Part shown: positions 51,933 through 60,060 of the stretch, piece after piece
Layout of the letters: each line of letters opens with the position of its first letter
How positions within the stretch are numbered: the first letter of the stretch is position 1
DNA from: Zobellia nedashkovskayae
GTDB lineage: Bacteria; Bacteroidota; Bacteroidia; Flavobacteriales; Flavobacteriaceae
Direction of reading: 5' to 3'
DNA: 64,000 bases
Assembly: GCF_015330125.1 (NCBI RefSeq)
Contig: NZ_JADDXR010000002.1
Location: 744,001-808,000 of the forward strand
Notes under the pieces: model-generated
Database searches by the model: none
Told to the model about the DNA's origin: nothing
Seen by the model: only the letters and a program-made list of their open reading frames with translations
Translations under genes and position numbers: made by a program

Positions 51933-53705
51933 TTATTCTACAATTTGCATCTTCTTTAATAAGAACGATGCGTTCATGTTCTGACAGATTCCATCTTTGA
52001 ACTTGTAATCAAAATGAAGCTCATCATCAATAATTTCGGCATCAAAATAATGGTTTTCTACTTGTGGCAATGTATTGGCCACTTCACATAAACTTAAATC
52101 GTGAGTAGCAATAATCCCTGTAGATTTTGACGCCACCAACCGTTCCACAAACTTGCGGCTTCCTTCTGCCTTATCTGTGCTATTGGTTCCTTTTAGGATT
52201 TCGTCTAAAACAATAAAATAACGGTCTTCCTGAATTTCATCTACAATGAATTTTAATCGCTTTAATTCTGAAAAGAAGTATGATTCATCATCCGTTAACG
52301 AATCCGTCGTACGCATACTTGTAATTAATTTTATAGGCGAATAATCTACCTTCTTGGCGCAAAGCGGAAGTCCCATATTGGCCATAACAATTTGCAATGA
52401 AACTGTCCGTAAGAAAGTACTCTTACCCGCCATGTTGGCTCCGGTAACAATAAAAAACTGTTCGCGGTCTATTACAAAGTCATTCAAGACACTCTTTTCA
52501 GGGTTTAGCAAAGGGTGACCTGCTCCAATGGATTTAAGAACCGCTGCATCATTATTGATATTTGGAAAATTGTACTCTGGATGGTTAAAAGTAAAATTAC
52601 CTAAGCTATTGTAGGCATCAAAAAATGCGATGGTATCAAACCATTTTTCTACAAAAGCCCCGTGTTTGGCAATCCATTTTTCAATCTCATAGCAATGCGT
52701 TAAGGTTCGTAAAAAAAAGCCGTTGCCAAAAAAGAGATAAATAATGTTGTTATTCTTATCTAAACTATTCAACTGCTTTGAAAATTGCGCTATGATCAAA
52801 GACGTTTTTTCTTTATCTCTAAGCACATTACCCCGCAATTCTTTTAAATAATCTGAAGTAAATTCAGTTTCTTCTATTAGGTGCAACAACTTATTATACT
52901 GTTGAAAAGTGCTCTGTACTTTTGAAGCATCACCACCTAGCTTCATGATTTTCTTCATATACATTCCGGTAACACCCATACCCACCACAAGCCAAACCAC
53001 CAAGGCCGACTCTGGTGCCAGGTCTAGAAAATAAAGTGCAAATAGAACCACGGAGATTGCCGAAAAAACTAGAGGTAGATAACGCATTATTTTAGGCACG
53101 AAAGGAACGTAGTTCGTTAGCCAATTTACAATAGTATCCGTCTTGCCTTCTGCTTGCGTTAAAGATGCTATTGCAGAAAAATTCTGCCGCCACTCGGGCA
53201 TTTTCCCTAATTCTTTAATGGCTTCTTGTTTCTCTACAATCCCATCTATGGTATTCGCTTTGAACAAACCAGCAAAAGTCTCAGCTCCTTGTTTTAAAGC
53301 GGTACGGTTGGCGTACTGAAAAAATGAACCTCTCCCAAAAAGGTCTATATCTTGACTGAAATAATGTAACGGGTCTTTAAACTCATCGCCTTCCGGTAAA
53401 TCGTGAAAGTCACGATCTAATACTTTCAGTTCCGTTTGGTTAATATCTAGCAAAGCCAATAACCTATCTCGTTTGTACTGGAGCGTTGCATGTCTCGTTA
53501 CTAAAAAGAGAAAAAGAACAACGGTAACCAACACTACGCCCATAACCCATTTGGCATCACCAAAAAACCAATATATGGCAAAGCCGGCTACACCAAATAT
53601 GGCTAAACGCAACATGCTTGAAGCAAAGAGTTGTTTCTTTATTTGTGATAATTCTTTGGTGTATTTTTCAATTTCACCACTATAAAAAGATTTTAATTGC
53701 TGCAT
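51933..53705 (-). CDS. MutS-like membrane-associated ATPase
   Basis: The 590-residue protein has the MutS C-terminal ATPase, with Walker A TGANMAGKST, the FFSELKRL stretch, Walker B FIVLDEILKGTNSTD and ATHDLSL. It lacks the mismatch-recognition and connector domains. The N-terminal third instead carries two pairs of hydrophobic segments (about 35-80 and 210-250), so it is membrane-bound. This MutS-like family is widespread in Bacteroidota with no demonstrated repair function. A TTG four codons upstream (53717) is possible, but the ATG at 53705 is preferred. Confidence 0.88.
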   Translation of the reverse strand: MQQLKSFYSGEIEKYTKELSQIKKQLFASSMLRLAIFGVAGFAIYWFFGDAKWVMGVVLVTVVLFLFLVTRHATLQYKRDRLLALLDINQTELKVLDRDFHDLPEGDEFKDPLHYFSQDIDLFGRGSFFQYANRTALKQGAETFAGLFKANTIDGIVEKQEAIKELGKMPEWRQNFSAIASLTQAEGKTDTIVNWLTNYVPFVPKIMRYLPLVFSAISVVLFALYFLDLAPESALVVWLVVGMGVTGMYMKKIMKLGGDASKVQSTFQQYNKLLHLIEETEFTSDYLKELRGNVLRDKEKTSLIIAQFSKQLNSLDKNNNIIYLFFGNGFFLRTLTHCYEIEKWIAKHGAFVEKWFDTIAFFDAYNSLGNFTFNHPEYNFPNINNDAAVLKSIGAGHPLLNPEKSVLNDFVIDREQFFIVTGANMAGKSTFLRTVSLQIVMANMGLPLCAKKVDYSPIKLITSMRTTDSLTDDESYFFSELKRLKFIVDEIQEDRYFIVLDEILKGTNSTDKAEGSRKFVERLVASKSTGIIATHDLSLCEVANTLPQVENHYFDAEIIDDELHFDYKFKDGICQNMNASFLLKKMQIVE

Positions 53706-53747
53706 AATACCCAACAAGGATTTTAAATAAAAATACTACGAAATGAT

Positions 53748-54107
53748 TCACGAAAGTGCATCATACTCCGCTTTAAGCTTTTTAGTGAATTTGGAAATGA
53801 CCAAATTATACGAATGGTCTATGAGTTCAGTTATGAGTTTAGGTGGCAGACTGTCTAACAGAAGCGTATTCCAGTGTACTTTGCTCATATGATACCCAGG
53901 TATGATGTTGCCATCAAACTCTTCACGAAGTTCAACAGCCCTCTCCGGATCACATTTGAGGTTGACCTGAGACGGAAGCCGTTCTAATGCACAAAGAGCG
54001 AACATCTTACCCATGACTTTAAAGACCAATGTTTTTTCATCAAAAGGAAACTCTTCAGTCACTCCTTTTTTAGTAATACAATAGTCGCGAAACAGTTCAA
54101 TGTTCAT
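53748..54107 (-). CDS. MmcQ/YjbR family DNA-binding-fold protein
   Basis: The 119-residue protein (from the second of two tandem ATGs) matches the MmcQ/YjbR cyclic-fold family: FRDYCITKKGVTEEFPF, FKVMGKMFAL, LKCDPERAVELRE and KVHWNTLLLD. Family members have a double-wing fold related to the CyaY and MotA C-terminal type, and are often called DNA-binding, though evidence is thin. It is a short cytoplasmic protein and lies 42 bp upstream of the MutS-like gene on the same strand. Confidence 0.88.
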   Translation of the reverse strand: MNIELFRDYCITKKGVTEEFPFDEKTLVFKVMGKMFALCALERLPSQVNLKCDPERAVELREEFDGNIIPGYHMSKVHWNTLLLDSLPPKLITELIDHSYNLVISKFTKKLKAEYDALS

Positions 54108-54206
54108 CATTTGCAGTCGTCATTATGTATGATGAGTCCTTATCAATTTAAAATTGATAATTTATGGCATCCTATCTTTAAAATTGGCTTATGCCTTATC
54201 TACTAA

Positions 54207-54608
54207 TTACTGTTGCACGCCCTTTGAATCGTAAACGATTACTTTCTCCCATAAAGCGCTAGACTCTTCAATAAACACTTTATGAGGTGCTTCATCTTGG
54301 TAGTTCTTTTGTGCTTCTGCAGATTCAAAAGTTACGATTAAAGAGTAGGTAAACGATCCATCTACCACATCACGACTAGCTTTTGGAGGCATACCGATAA
54401 AGCTTGTTTTAGCGTATTGTGAGTTATCTAGAAATTTCTGTAGGGATTTTTCAAACGTAGCACGATCTGCCTTGTTATCAGGGTTTTTAAACCAGAAAAA
54501 TACGGTATGGGCAAAATTGGGGTCAAATTCTCTCATGTCATTCTTTGTTTGGCCATTAGCGGTAATGGCAAGTGTTAAAAATAATATTGCAAGGGTAAGT
54601 GTTCTCAT
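54207..54608 (-). CDS. Secreted Dabb (stress-responsive A/B barrel) domain protein
   Basis: The 133-residue protein has a signal peptide (LTLAILFLTLAITANGQ, cleaved about residue 20) and a Dabb domain, recognisable from HTVFFWFKNP, FEKSLQKFLD and the SLIVTFESAEAQKNYQ strand-helix unit. Dabb domains are small dimeric alpha/beta barrels, usually cytoplasmic; here the domain is exported. The function is unknown. It lies in a minus-strand run of small genes. Confidence 0.85.
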   Translation of the reverse strand: MRTLTLAILFLTLAITANGQTKNDMREFDPNFAHTVFFWFKNPDNKADRATFEKSLQKFLDNSQYAKTSFIGMPPKASRDVVDGSFTYSLIVTFESAEAQKNYQDEAPHKVFIEESSALWEKVIVYDSKGVQQ

Positions 54609-54635
54609 AATTATGGTTTGAATAGTATAAATGAA

Positions 54636-55259
54636 TTAATCTTCCAGCATTTCTTTTTGCTTCTCCGTAATCTCTAAAGCAGTATAATCTAATTTCCAAC
54701 CAATGGTTTCCACTATTTTTTCGATAAGTAGAACCGCTTGAATGGCTTCCTTTTTGGCTGTTTCCATCAGTCCGCTTTGAGGAATTTTTTCACGAATATG
54801 TTGTTTCGCTTCTTTATTAAGCAACGTTAAATCTTCAGAAGAAAAGAAGTTGAACATACCACTCTGAATATCATAAAACTGAATATCCGGCTCTATGGAT
54901 AAAATTTCAGGTGCTGGAAAATGAGTCAGAATTATTCTTTTATTCTCGTTGTCCGCCTTAATTTTTACCTTTTTAAGATCGTAACCAATATGAGCTTTGG
55001 CATTGATGACCAGCAAGGCTTTTTTCTTACTGCTCACCAAACTCATGAACCGTTCTTTAATATTCTCATAGCGGTAGATTTCAGCAAAATCTCCTTCTAC
55101 AGAAACCAACTTGCAAACACTCTGTATTTTATCAACAAGGACCGTAGATTGGTGTTTGGTCAATTCTTTATTTTGCTTTTGTCTAAAAAGAGAATACACC
55201 CAGTACATAAGGATAGCTCCTAGAATCAGACCCAAAAAAGTATCGAAGATATTATCCAT
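54636..55259 (-). CDS. DUF4230 family membrane-anchored protein
   Basis: The 207-residue protein has an N-terminal transmembrane segment (FLGLILGAILMYWVYSLF) and then a DUF4230 domain (about 40-190). Markers are SVEGDFAEIYRYE, KALLVINAKAHIGYDL and HFPAPEILSIEPDIQFYD. DUF4230 proteins are widespread in Bacteroidota and Firmicutes without a defined role. It starts three bases after the stop of the upstream DUF4260 gene, so the two are cotranscribed. Confidence 0.88.
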   Translation of the reverse strand: MDNIFDTFLGLILGAILMYWVYSLFRQKQNKELTKHQSTVLVDKIQSVCKLVSVEGDFAEIYRYENIKERFMSLVSSKKKALLVINAKAHIGYDLKKVKIKADNENKRIILTHFPAPEILSIEPDIQFYDIQSGMFNFFSSEDLTLLNKEAKQHIREKIPQSGLMETAKKEAIQAVLLIEKIVETIGWKLDYTALEITEKQKEMLED

Positions 55260-55261
55260 TC

Positions 55262-55612
55262 TTATTTTCCTATTTCCCCTAAGTGAGTAAATTTAAATCC
55301 TTTGTCATATTTAAGGCCATAACCAAAAACACGATCCATTGCGGCATGCGAAAATAAAACAATCCCCACCAACTGCAATATAGGTTCCGAAAGATACGCC
55401 CCAATTATATAGATCACAAGAGCAATACCTTTATGATGAAAAATATTATACCCTATAGCTCCCACTTTGTTCCCAAAAAGATACCCTAACATGCCTATAT
55501 CCGGCGTTAAGAGCAATACTAGAAACCACCACCATGCATAAGGTAAGAGAGTAAAAAGATACATCCCTAAAAAGAACATAACCAACTCCTCAACCTTTAG
55601 CAATGCGCTCAT
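55262..55612 (-). CDS. DUF4260 family membrane protein
   Basis: This small 116-residue protein has three or four hydrophobic segments. Its motifs PDIGMLGYLFG, YNIFHHKGIAL and SHAAMDRVFGYGLKY identify DUF4260. The conserved His and Asp residues could be catalytic, but no activity is known. Its start overlaps the end of the cyclase-family gene by 4 bp, giving coupled translation of the cyclase, DUF4260 and DUF4230 genes. Confidence 0.88.
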   Translation of the reverse strand: MSALLKVEELVMFFLGMYLFTLLPYAWWWFLVLLLTPDIGMLGYLFGNKVGAIGYNIFHHKGIALVIYIIGAYLSEPILQLVGIVLFSHAAMDRVFGYGLKYDKGFKFTHLGEIGK

Positions 55613-56376
55613 TTCTGAACGGGTTTATTCTGAATGACTCTGTAAAGTACAGGCCTACTAGGGCTGGCATCATTCTCAAAAGGTGCCACTTGCAGATTCA
55701 ATATATAGGTGCCATCTTCTATAGCGTTAGCCACGTAGACAAATTCCGTTATGGTGGCTTGTTTTCTTAGTTTACCTTCAAAATTCCAAAATGCTTTGTG
55801 CGATACTAAGGCGCCATTATCTTTTTCCTTATCTACCGATGGAAGGTCCACCAATAAATGCTCCACTCCTTTCTCCACTAGAAACTCTGTGGCCTCCTGC
55901 GTTAGATATGGAGGATTGGTGTGTGCATATTGGCGTGATTTTTTCTGCCTCATATTAGGAAGGGTTCGTATAACCACAGCCTCCCTTTTTTTATTTCCTA
56001 AAGCATATTTGAGCTGCTTTTTTGAAACAACTAAATCGTTATCAAACATTTCCGGGGCTATGGTAATCACTTCCGAGAGAAAGAAATATTTCTTTAGATT
56101 TTTATTGATGGAATGAAATTCTTCAGTAATATGGCCCACACATTCCGTGTGTGTCCCGTGCGCATGTGGGTTGAACGAAATATCATTGAAATTAATGGAC
56201 GCTCCTTCCGATACCTTGCCCACAAAACCTTTTTCCTCGTGAGGTGTAATTGTTGGCGGATCCACGTACCAAGCATTTACATTATCCGCACCATTTTTTA
56301 TAACTATGGATATATCTAAAGGTTTTGTAAGATCTATAGGATAATTTTTTGTTCTATGTTTTACTGTGGCAATCAT
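55609..56376 (-). CDS. Cyclase family protein (kynurenine formamidase-like)
   Basis: The 255-residue protein has the metal-binding motif HAHGTHTECVGHI at about residues 71-83, matching the HxGTHxDxPxH signature of the cyclase/KynB hydrolase family with Glu for Asp. A C-terminal KAFWNFEGKL region follows. Family members hydrolyse N-formylkynurenine, isatin or related amides. No tryptophan-degradation genes are adjacent, so the substrate is not asserted. It heads a coupled set with DUF4260 and DUF4230. Confidence 0.85.
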   Translation of the reverse strand: MIATVKHRTKNYPIDLTKPLDISIVIKNGADNVNAWYVDPPTITPHEEKGFVGKVSEGASINFNDISFNPHAHGTHTECVGHITEEFHSINKNLKKYFFLSEVITIAPEMFDNDLVVSKKQLKYALGNKKREAVVIRTLPNMRQKKSRQYAHTNPPYLTQEATEFLVEKGVEHLLVDLPSVDKEKDNGALVSHKAFWNFEGKLRKQATITEFVYVANAIEDGTYILNLQVAPFENDASPSRPVLYRVIQNKPVQK

Positions 56377-56467
56377 AAATATGTGTTGTTTTACGGCCGT
56401 TATTTGGGGTAACTATATGCTTACGGCCTTCATGGTGTACTTCTTCTACACCTATTCACTTCTGTTT

Positions 56468-57601
56468 CTACTTCAAATTTAACATAAAAAGGTCGGATGC
56501 TAGACCGTCAGCTAAAAAACGCCCCTTTTTAGTAGTTAACAGGGTGTCACCATCAATATGTAGCAACTCGTCCTTCAGGTGCTTCTCCGCCTGCATTAAA
56601 GCATATTCCTGGTATTTCTCACCAAACTTAGAAGCAATTCTTGTAAGCGAGACACCCCAAATGGTACGTAAACCGGTCATCACATATTCATTATAAGTAT
56701 CGGTAACGGATAAGGTTTCAGTTTCCATAGGAAGCTCTCCTTTTTCTATCGACTTCAAATATTTGGGATTATTATTGATGTTCCACCCTCTACGCACACC
56801 ATCATACGAGTGTGCGGACGGACCTATACCTAAATACTTTTTCTGTTGCCAGTAGGCCGTATTATTTCTTGAAAAATAACCTGGTTTTCCAAAATTAGAT
56901 ATCTCATAGCTTTCAAAACCAGCGGCTTCCAAAGTTTCGGACAGGATATGAAAATGCGCCTGCGCCACCTCATCATCTACATTTTTGACCAAGCCTTTTT
57001 TAATAAAACTAGCGAGTGCCGTGTGTGGCTCAACGGTTAGGGCATAACTAGAAATATGAGGTATTCCAAAAGAAAGTGCTTTGTCTATATTCTCTTTCCA
57101 ACGCTCGTTTGTCATGTCTGGGACTCCGTAAATTAAATCAATAGAAATATTATCAAAATAGGTAGTTGCTTCCCTTATACAATTCTCCGCTTCACTAGCA
57201 TTATGTGCACGATTCATAAGTTTTAAATCCTTCTCAAAGAAAGATTGAACACCTATGCTTAAACGATTGATAGGACTTTTGGAAAGGGCAATTATTTTCT
57301 CCGTTGATAAATCATCTGGATTGGCCTCTAACGTGATTTCCGGATTTTCAGAAACTGTATAATTACTGTAAACTGAATCAATAATAGATTGTATTTCTTC
57401 TGTTTGAAGCACACTGGGCGTTCCTCCTCCAAAATATATAGTTTCTACAACCTCATTCTTAAACTCGTCTTTTCGCAAGAGTAGTTCTTTCTGCAAAGCC
57501 GTAATCATGGCTTCTTTCTTCCCCATTGAAGTCGAGAAATGAAAATCACAATAATGACATGCCTGTTTGCAAAAAGGAATATGGATGTAGATGCCGCTCA
57601 T
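56468..57601 (-). CDS. hemW: Radical SAM heme chaperone HemW
   Basis: The 377-residue protein starts SGIYIHIPFCKQACHYCDF, with Cys-x3-Cys-x2-Cys ligands for the 4Fe-4S cluster and an aromatic Phe after the third Cys as in HemW/HemN. YFGGGTPSVL and ISIDLIYGVPDMTNERW are also family markers. HemW acts as a heme chaperone rather than a true coproporphyrinogen oxidase. The C-terminal winged domain is intact. It is 154 bp downstream of ruvC on the same strand. Confidence 0.93.
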   Translation of the reverse strand: MSGIYIHIPFCKQACHYCDFHFSTSMGKKEAMITALQKELLLRKDEFKNEVVETIYFGGGTPSVLQTEEIQSIIDSVYSNYTVSENPEITLEANPDDLSTEKIIALSKSPINRLSIGVQSFFEKDLKLMNRAHNASEAENCIREATTYFDNISIDLIYGVPDMTNERWKENIDKALSFGIPHISSYALTVEPHTALASFIKKGLVKNVDDEVAQAHFHILSETLEAAGFESYEISNFGKPGYFSRNNTAYWQQKKYLGIGPSAHSYDGVRRGWNINNNPKYLKSIEKGELPMETETLSVTDTYNEYVMTGLRTIWGVSLTRIASKFGEKYQEYALMQAEKHLKDELLHIDGDTLLTTKKGRFLADGLASDLFMLNLK

Positions 57602-57754
57602 TTTTTTTAGTAATTAGTATTTAGCACTTAGAATTGAGAGGTTAGGGGTTGTTGTGAATGACTAATTTTTTTTAGATGTAGATTAAATCAGTATTAGTTT
57701 TTCACTGCCAACCGAGTACTATTTACTTAATACTAAGTACTCACTACTACCCCA

Positions 57755-58309
57755 CTACTTTTTAACCCTAGAACTATTCTGTTTTACAAAAGCATCCCAA
57801 CCCGAATACCCTTTACCGACATCTACTCTACCTGAGTTATAAAAATGGCAAACCGCAGCGGCAAGACCATCTGTACTATCTAGGTTTTTGGGTAGCGTTT
57901 TTAGTCCCAGTACACTTTGTAGCATTTTGGCAACCTGTTCCTTACTAGCATTACCATTGCCTGTTACAGCCATTTTTATCTTCTTTGGCAAATATTCCGT
58001 TATGGGAATTTCACGGGAAAGACCTGCTGCCATGGCCACACCTTGGGCGCGACCTAGTTTGAGCATAGATTGTACGTTCTTACCAAAGAACGGCGCCTCA
58101 ATAGCTATTTCATCAGGGTGGTACGTATCAATAAGTTCTATGGTGCGTTCAAAAATGAGCTTTAATTTTACGTAGTGGTCGCTGTATTTTTTGAGCATCA
58201 GTTCGTTCATTTGAATGAACTCCATTTTTTTTCCAACCACTTTAATAACACCGAAGCCCATAATGGTAGTTCCTGGATCAATGCCGAGTATAATTTTTTC
58301 CGTTGCCAA
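57755..58309 (-). CDS. ruvC: Crossover junction endodeoxyribonuclease RuvC
   Basis: The 184-residue nuclease resolves Holliday junctions with RuvAB. The catalytic acids are visible: Asp in ILGIDPGTTIMGFG (about residue 11), Glu in IAIEAPFFGKN (about 70), and the C-terminal Asp in STDGLAAAVCHF. The length is slightly above the E. coli protein. It lies ten bases downstream of the TonB-like lipoprotein gene on the same strand; ruvA and ruvB are not in the window. Confidence 0.95.
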   Translation of the reverse strand: MATEKIILGIDPGTTIMGFGVIKVVGKKMEFIQMNELMLKKYSDHYVKLKLIFERTIELIDTYHPDEIAIEAPFFGKNVQSMLKLGRAQGVAMAAGLSREIPITEYLPKKIKMAVTGNGNASKEQVAKMLQSVLGLKTLPKNLDSTDGLAAAVCHFYNSGRVDVGKGYSGWDAFVKQNSSRVKK

Positions 58310-58319
58310 ATAATTTGTT

Positions 58320-58790
58320 TTATTGAAGTACTATAGGAATTCTAAATTTTGCCCTAACAGGAATACCTCTTTTTAATGCGGGTTCAATTTTAGGTAAACC
58401 GTTCAGGCAATTTTCTATTTGTTTGTCAAAACCTGGAAGTTGAATTTCTGTTATATCTCCTTTATCAATATTCAAAAGAGAAATAGCCCCTGAAGCTTCC
58501 ATTAAAAAATCGACAAAAATAGTGTCTTTCACTGCTTCTTGTACCACAAAATCTGATTCCTCAAGTGTTTTTGAAAAATGTTTCATCAGCGTAGCCATAA
58601 AACATTGTTTCTGCTCTTCTTTGGAAGCCATTTCGTCGCAATCGGCAAAAAGAGGGTATTGATCCACATCTTCCCAATCAATACCTAAGATTTCTTTGTT
58701 GACCAATTCTTGGGTTTTCTTTTCCCTTGAAGCCGACCAATTACATGCCGTAAGCAGGAACAAAAAACATAAAATTGTGAGGTTTCGCAT
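58320..58790 (-). CDS. Lipoprotein with diverged TonB C-terminal-like domain
   Basis: The 156-residue protein has a lipobox (LLTAC at residues 12-16). The body follows the layout of the two TonB_C domains in the M56 protein at 60061: an 'FADCD...CFMATLMKHFSKTL' opening, then VDFLMEASGAISLLNI and 'GIPVRAKFRIPIVL' at the end. It therefore looks like a single-domain, lipid-anchored relative. Free-standing TonB_C-like lipoproteins in Bacteroidota have no demonstrated role. It is on the same strand as, and downstream of, the M56/TPR operon. Confidence 0.7.
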   Translation of the reverse strand: MRNLTILCFLFLLTACNWSASREKKTQELVNKEILGIDWEDVDQYPLFADCDEMASKEEQKQCFMATLMKHFSKTLEESDFVVQEAVKDTIFVDFLMEASGAISLLNIDKGDITEIQLPGFDKQIENCLNGLPKIEPALKRGIPVRAKFRIPIVLQ

Positions 58791-58917
58791 TGCCTTAATT
58801 CTAGGCTGAAATTACGATTTTTTGTGGAGGTTTGTGCTATGAATCCTTATTCGCAAAGGGAAAATTCATCAAAAGGACAGTTTTTTATTAAAAAAACCAT
58901 TTAGAAAACAAGGTCTG

Positions 58918-60057
58918 CTATTTTACATCATAATGAATTTCCTCTTTTAGTTCAGAAATGCGTTTGGCTACCATCTTTGCCATATAATCATTCTTGTTAC
59001 CGAACCTTTCGTCAAATTTCTCGTAATACTTCAACTTAACCTTAGGGTCTTTATAATACTGATCAGCCACCGTACAAATATTGTGATAGATTAGCGCATC
59101 ATCCGGGTCTTCCTCATGAGCTAATTTATAATATTCCAAAGCAGATTTCATATCTTCTTTATTTCTAGAAATTCCAGCAAGGGCAACATATTCCCTAACC
59201 AGAAAAGGTTTCTGAACTGCAATAGACTCTTTAACATAGTACTGCGCACTATCTATCTGTTTATCTTTCCAATATACCTGACCCAAATAGAAATAAGCAT
59301 CGGCATTTTCCTCATTCAATTCTAAGACCTTTTTATAGTTGGCTTTTGCCTTTTCAAACTCCCAATCCTTAAAATAGCAATAGGCTAGTTTTTCATAGAT
59401 ATACTCCTTTTCCTCTCCTAACTCTAAAAGCGTATTAAAATAAGGAAGTGCTTTAATATATTCATCATTGTTAAAATAGGCTAAAGCCTTTAAATTTATA
59501 AGCGCTACATCATTTTCGTAAAATCGGAGTCCACGGTCAATGAAAATAAAGGCCGAATCCTTTTCTCTTTGTCCAACATAGTATTTTCCCAACTGAAACA
59601 GACTCCTTAGATGGGTACTATCTGTTGCCGTGGCATTCTTATATGAAGTTATACTATTGCCAACCTTTTTTTGTTCACGAAAAGTCTCTGCTAGATAAAA
59701 ATGATATTCAGGATTATTATCTGAAACATTGATAAGGTCTTTAAATAAGATTTCTGAATTGCTGAAATCTTTTGTCTTTAGATAGAGTTTACCCAACTCA
59801 AATTTACAGATTTGGAGTGTTACATCTAGCGACAAAACATTTCGATATTGTGCTATTGCTTTTTCGTAATTTCCAATGGCGTTATACGCTCTTGCAATCT
59901 GGAGACCGGAAGCTTTGGAACCATCTTTCGCATAGTAGTTAATAGCTTTTATATAGTTACCGGTAGCATAGAGACTATCCGCTAATTGGGAATTTGCTAT
60001 TTGGCCATCTGCCGTAGCGCCGCATGCGAGTAAAAAAAAACAAAATAAGGTTTTCAA
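58918..60057 (-). CDS. Exported tetratricopeptide repeat protein
   Basis: The 379-residue protein has a signal peptide (LFCFFLLACGATADGQ) and is otherwise made of about nine consecutive TPR units. Examples are YATGNYIKAINYYAKDGS, AIGNYEKAIAQYRNVL, FKDWEFEKAKANYKKVL and NKEDMKSALEYYKLA. An exported TPR superhelix usually binds proteins or peptidoglycan-linked complexes. The Cys in LLAC could make it a lipoprotein instead. It begins three bases after the M56 gene and is the third gene of the second BlaI/M56 operon. Confidence 0.88.
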   Translation of the reverse strand: MKTLFCFFLLACGATADGQIANSQLADSLYATGNYIKAINYYAKDGSKASGLQIARAYNAIGNYEKAIAQYRNVLSLDVTLQICKFELGKLYLKTKDFSNSEILFKDLINVSDNNPEYHFYLAETFREQKKVGNSITSYKNATATDSTHLRSLFQLGKYYVGQREKDSAFIFIDRGLRFYENDVALINLKALAYFNNDEYIKALPYFNTLLELGEEKEYIYEKLAYCYFKDWEFEKAKANYKKVLELNEENADAYFYLGQVYWKDKQIDSAQYYVKESIAVQKPFLVREYVALAGISRNKEDMKSALEYYKLAHEEDPDDALIYHNICTVADQYYKDPKVKLKYYEKFDERFGNKNDYMAKMVAKRISELKEEIHYDVK

Positions 60058-60060
60058 GTT

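Noticed and set aside
51933..53705. MutS-like ATPase as a mismatch repair gene
   Set aside because: Mismatch-recognition domains are absent and membrane segments are present, so the repair name would mislead.
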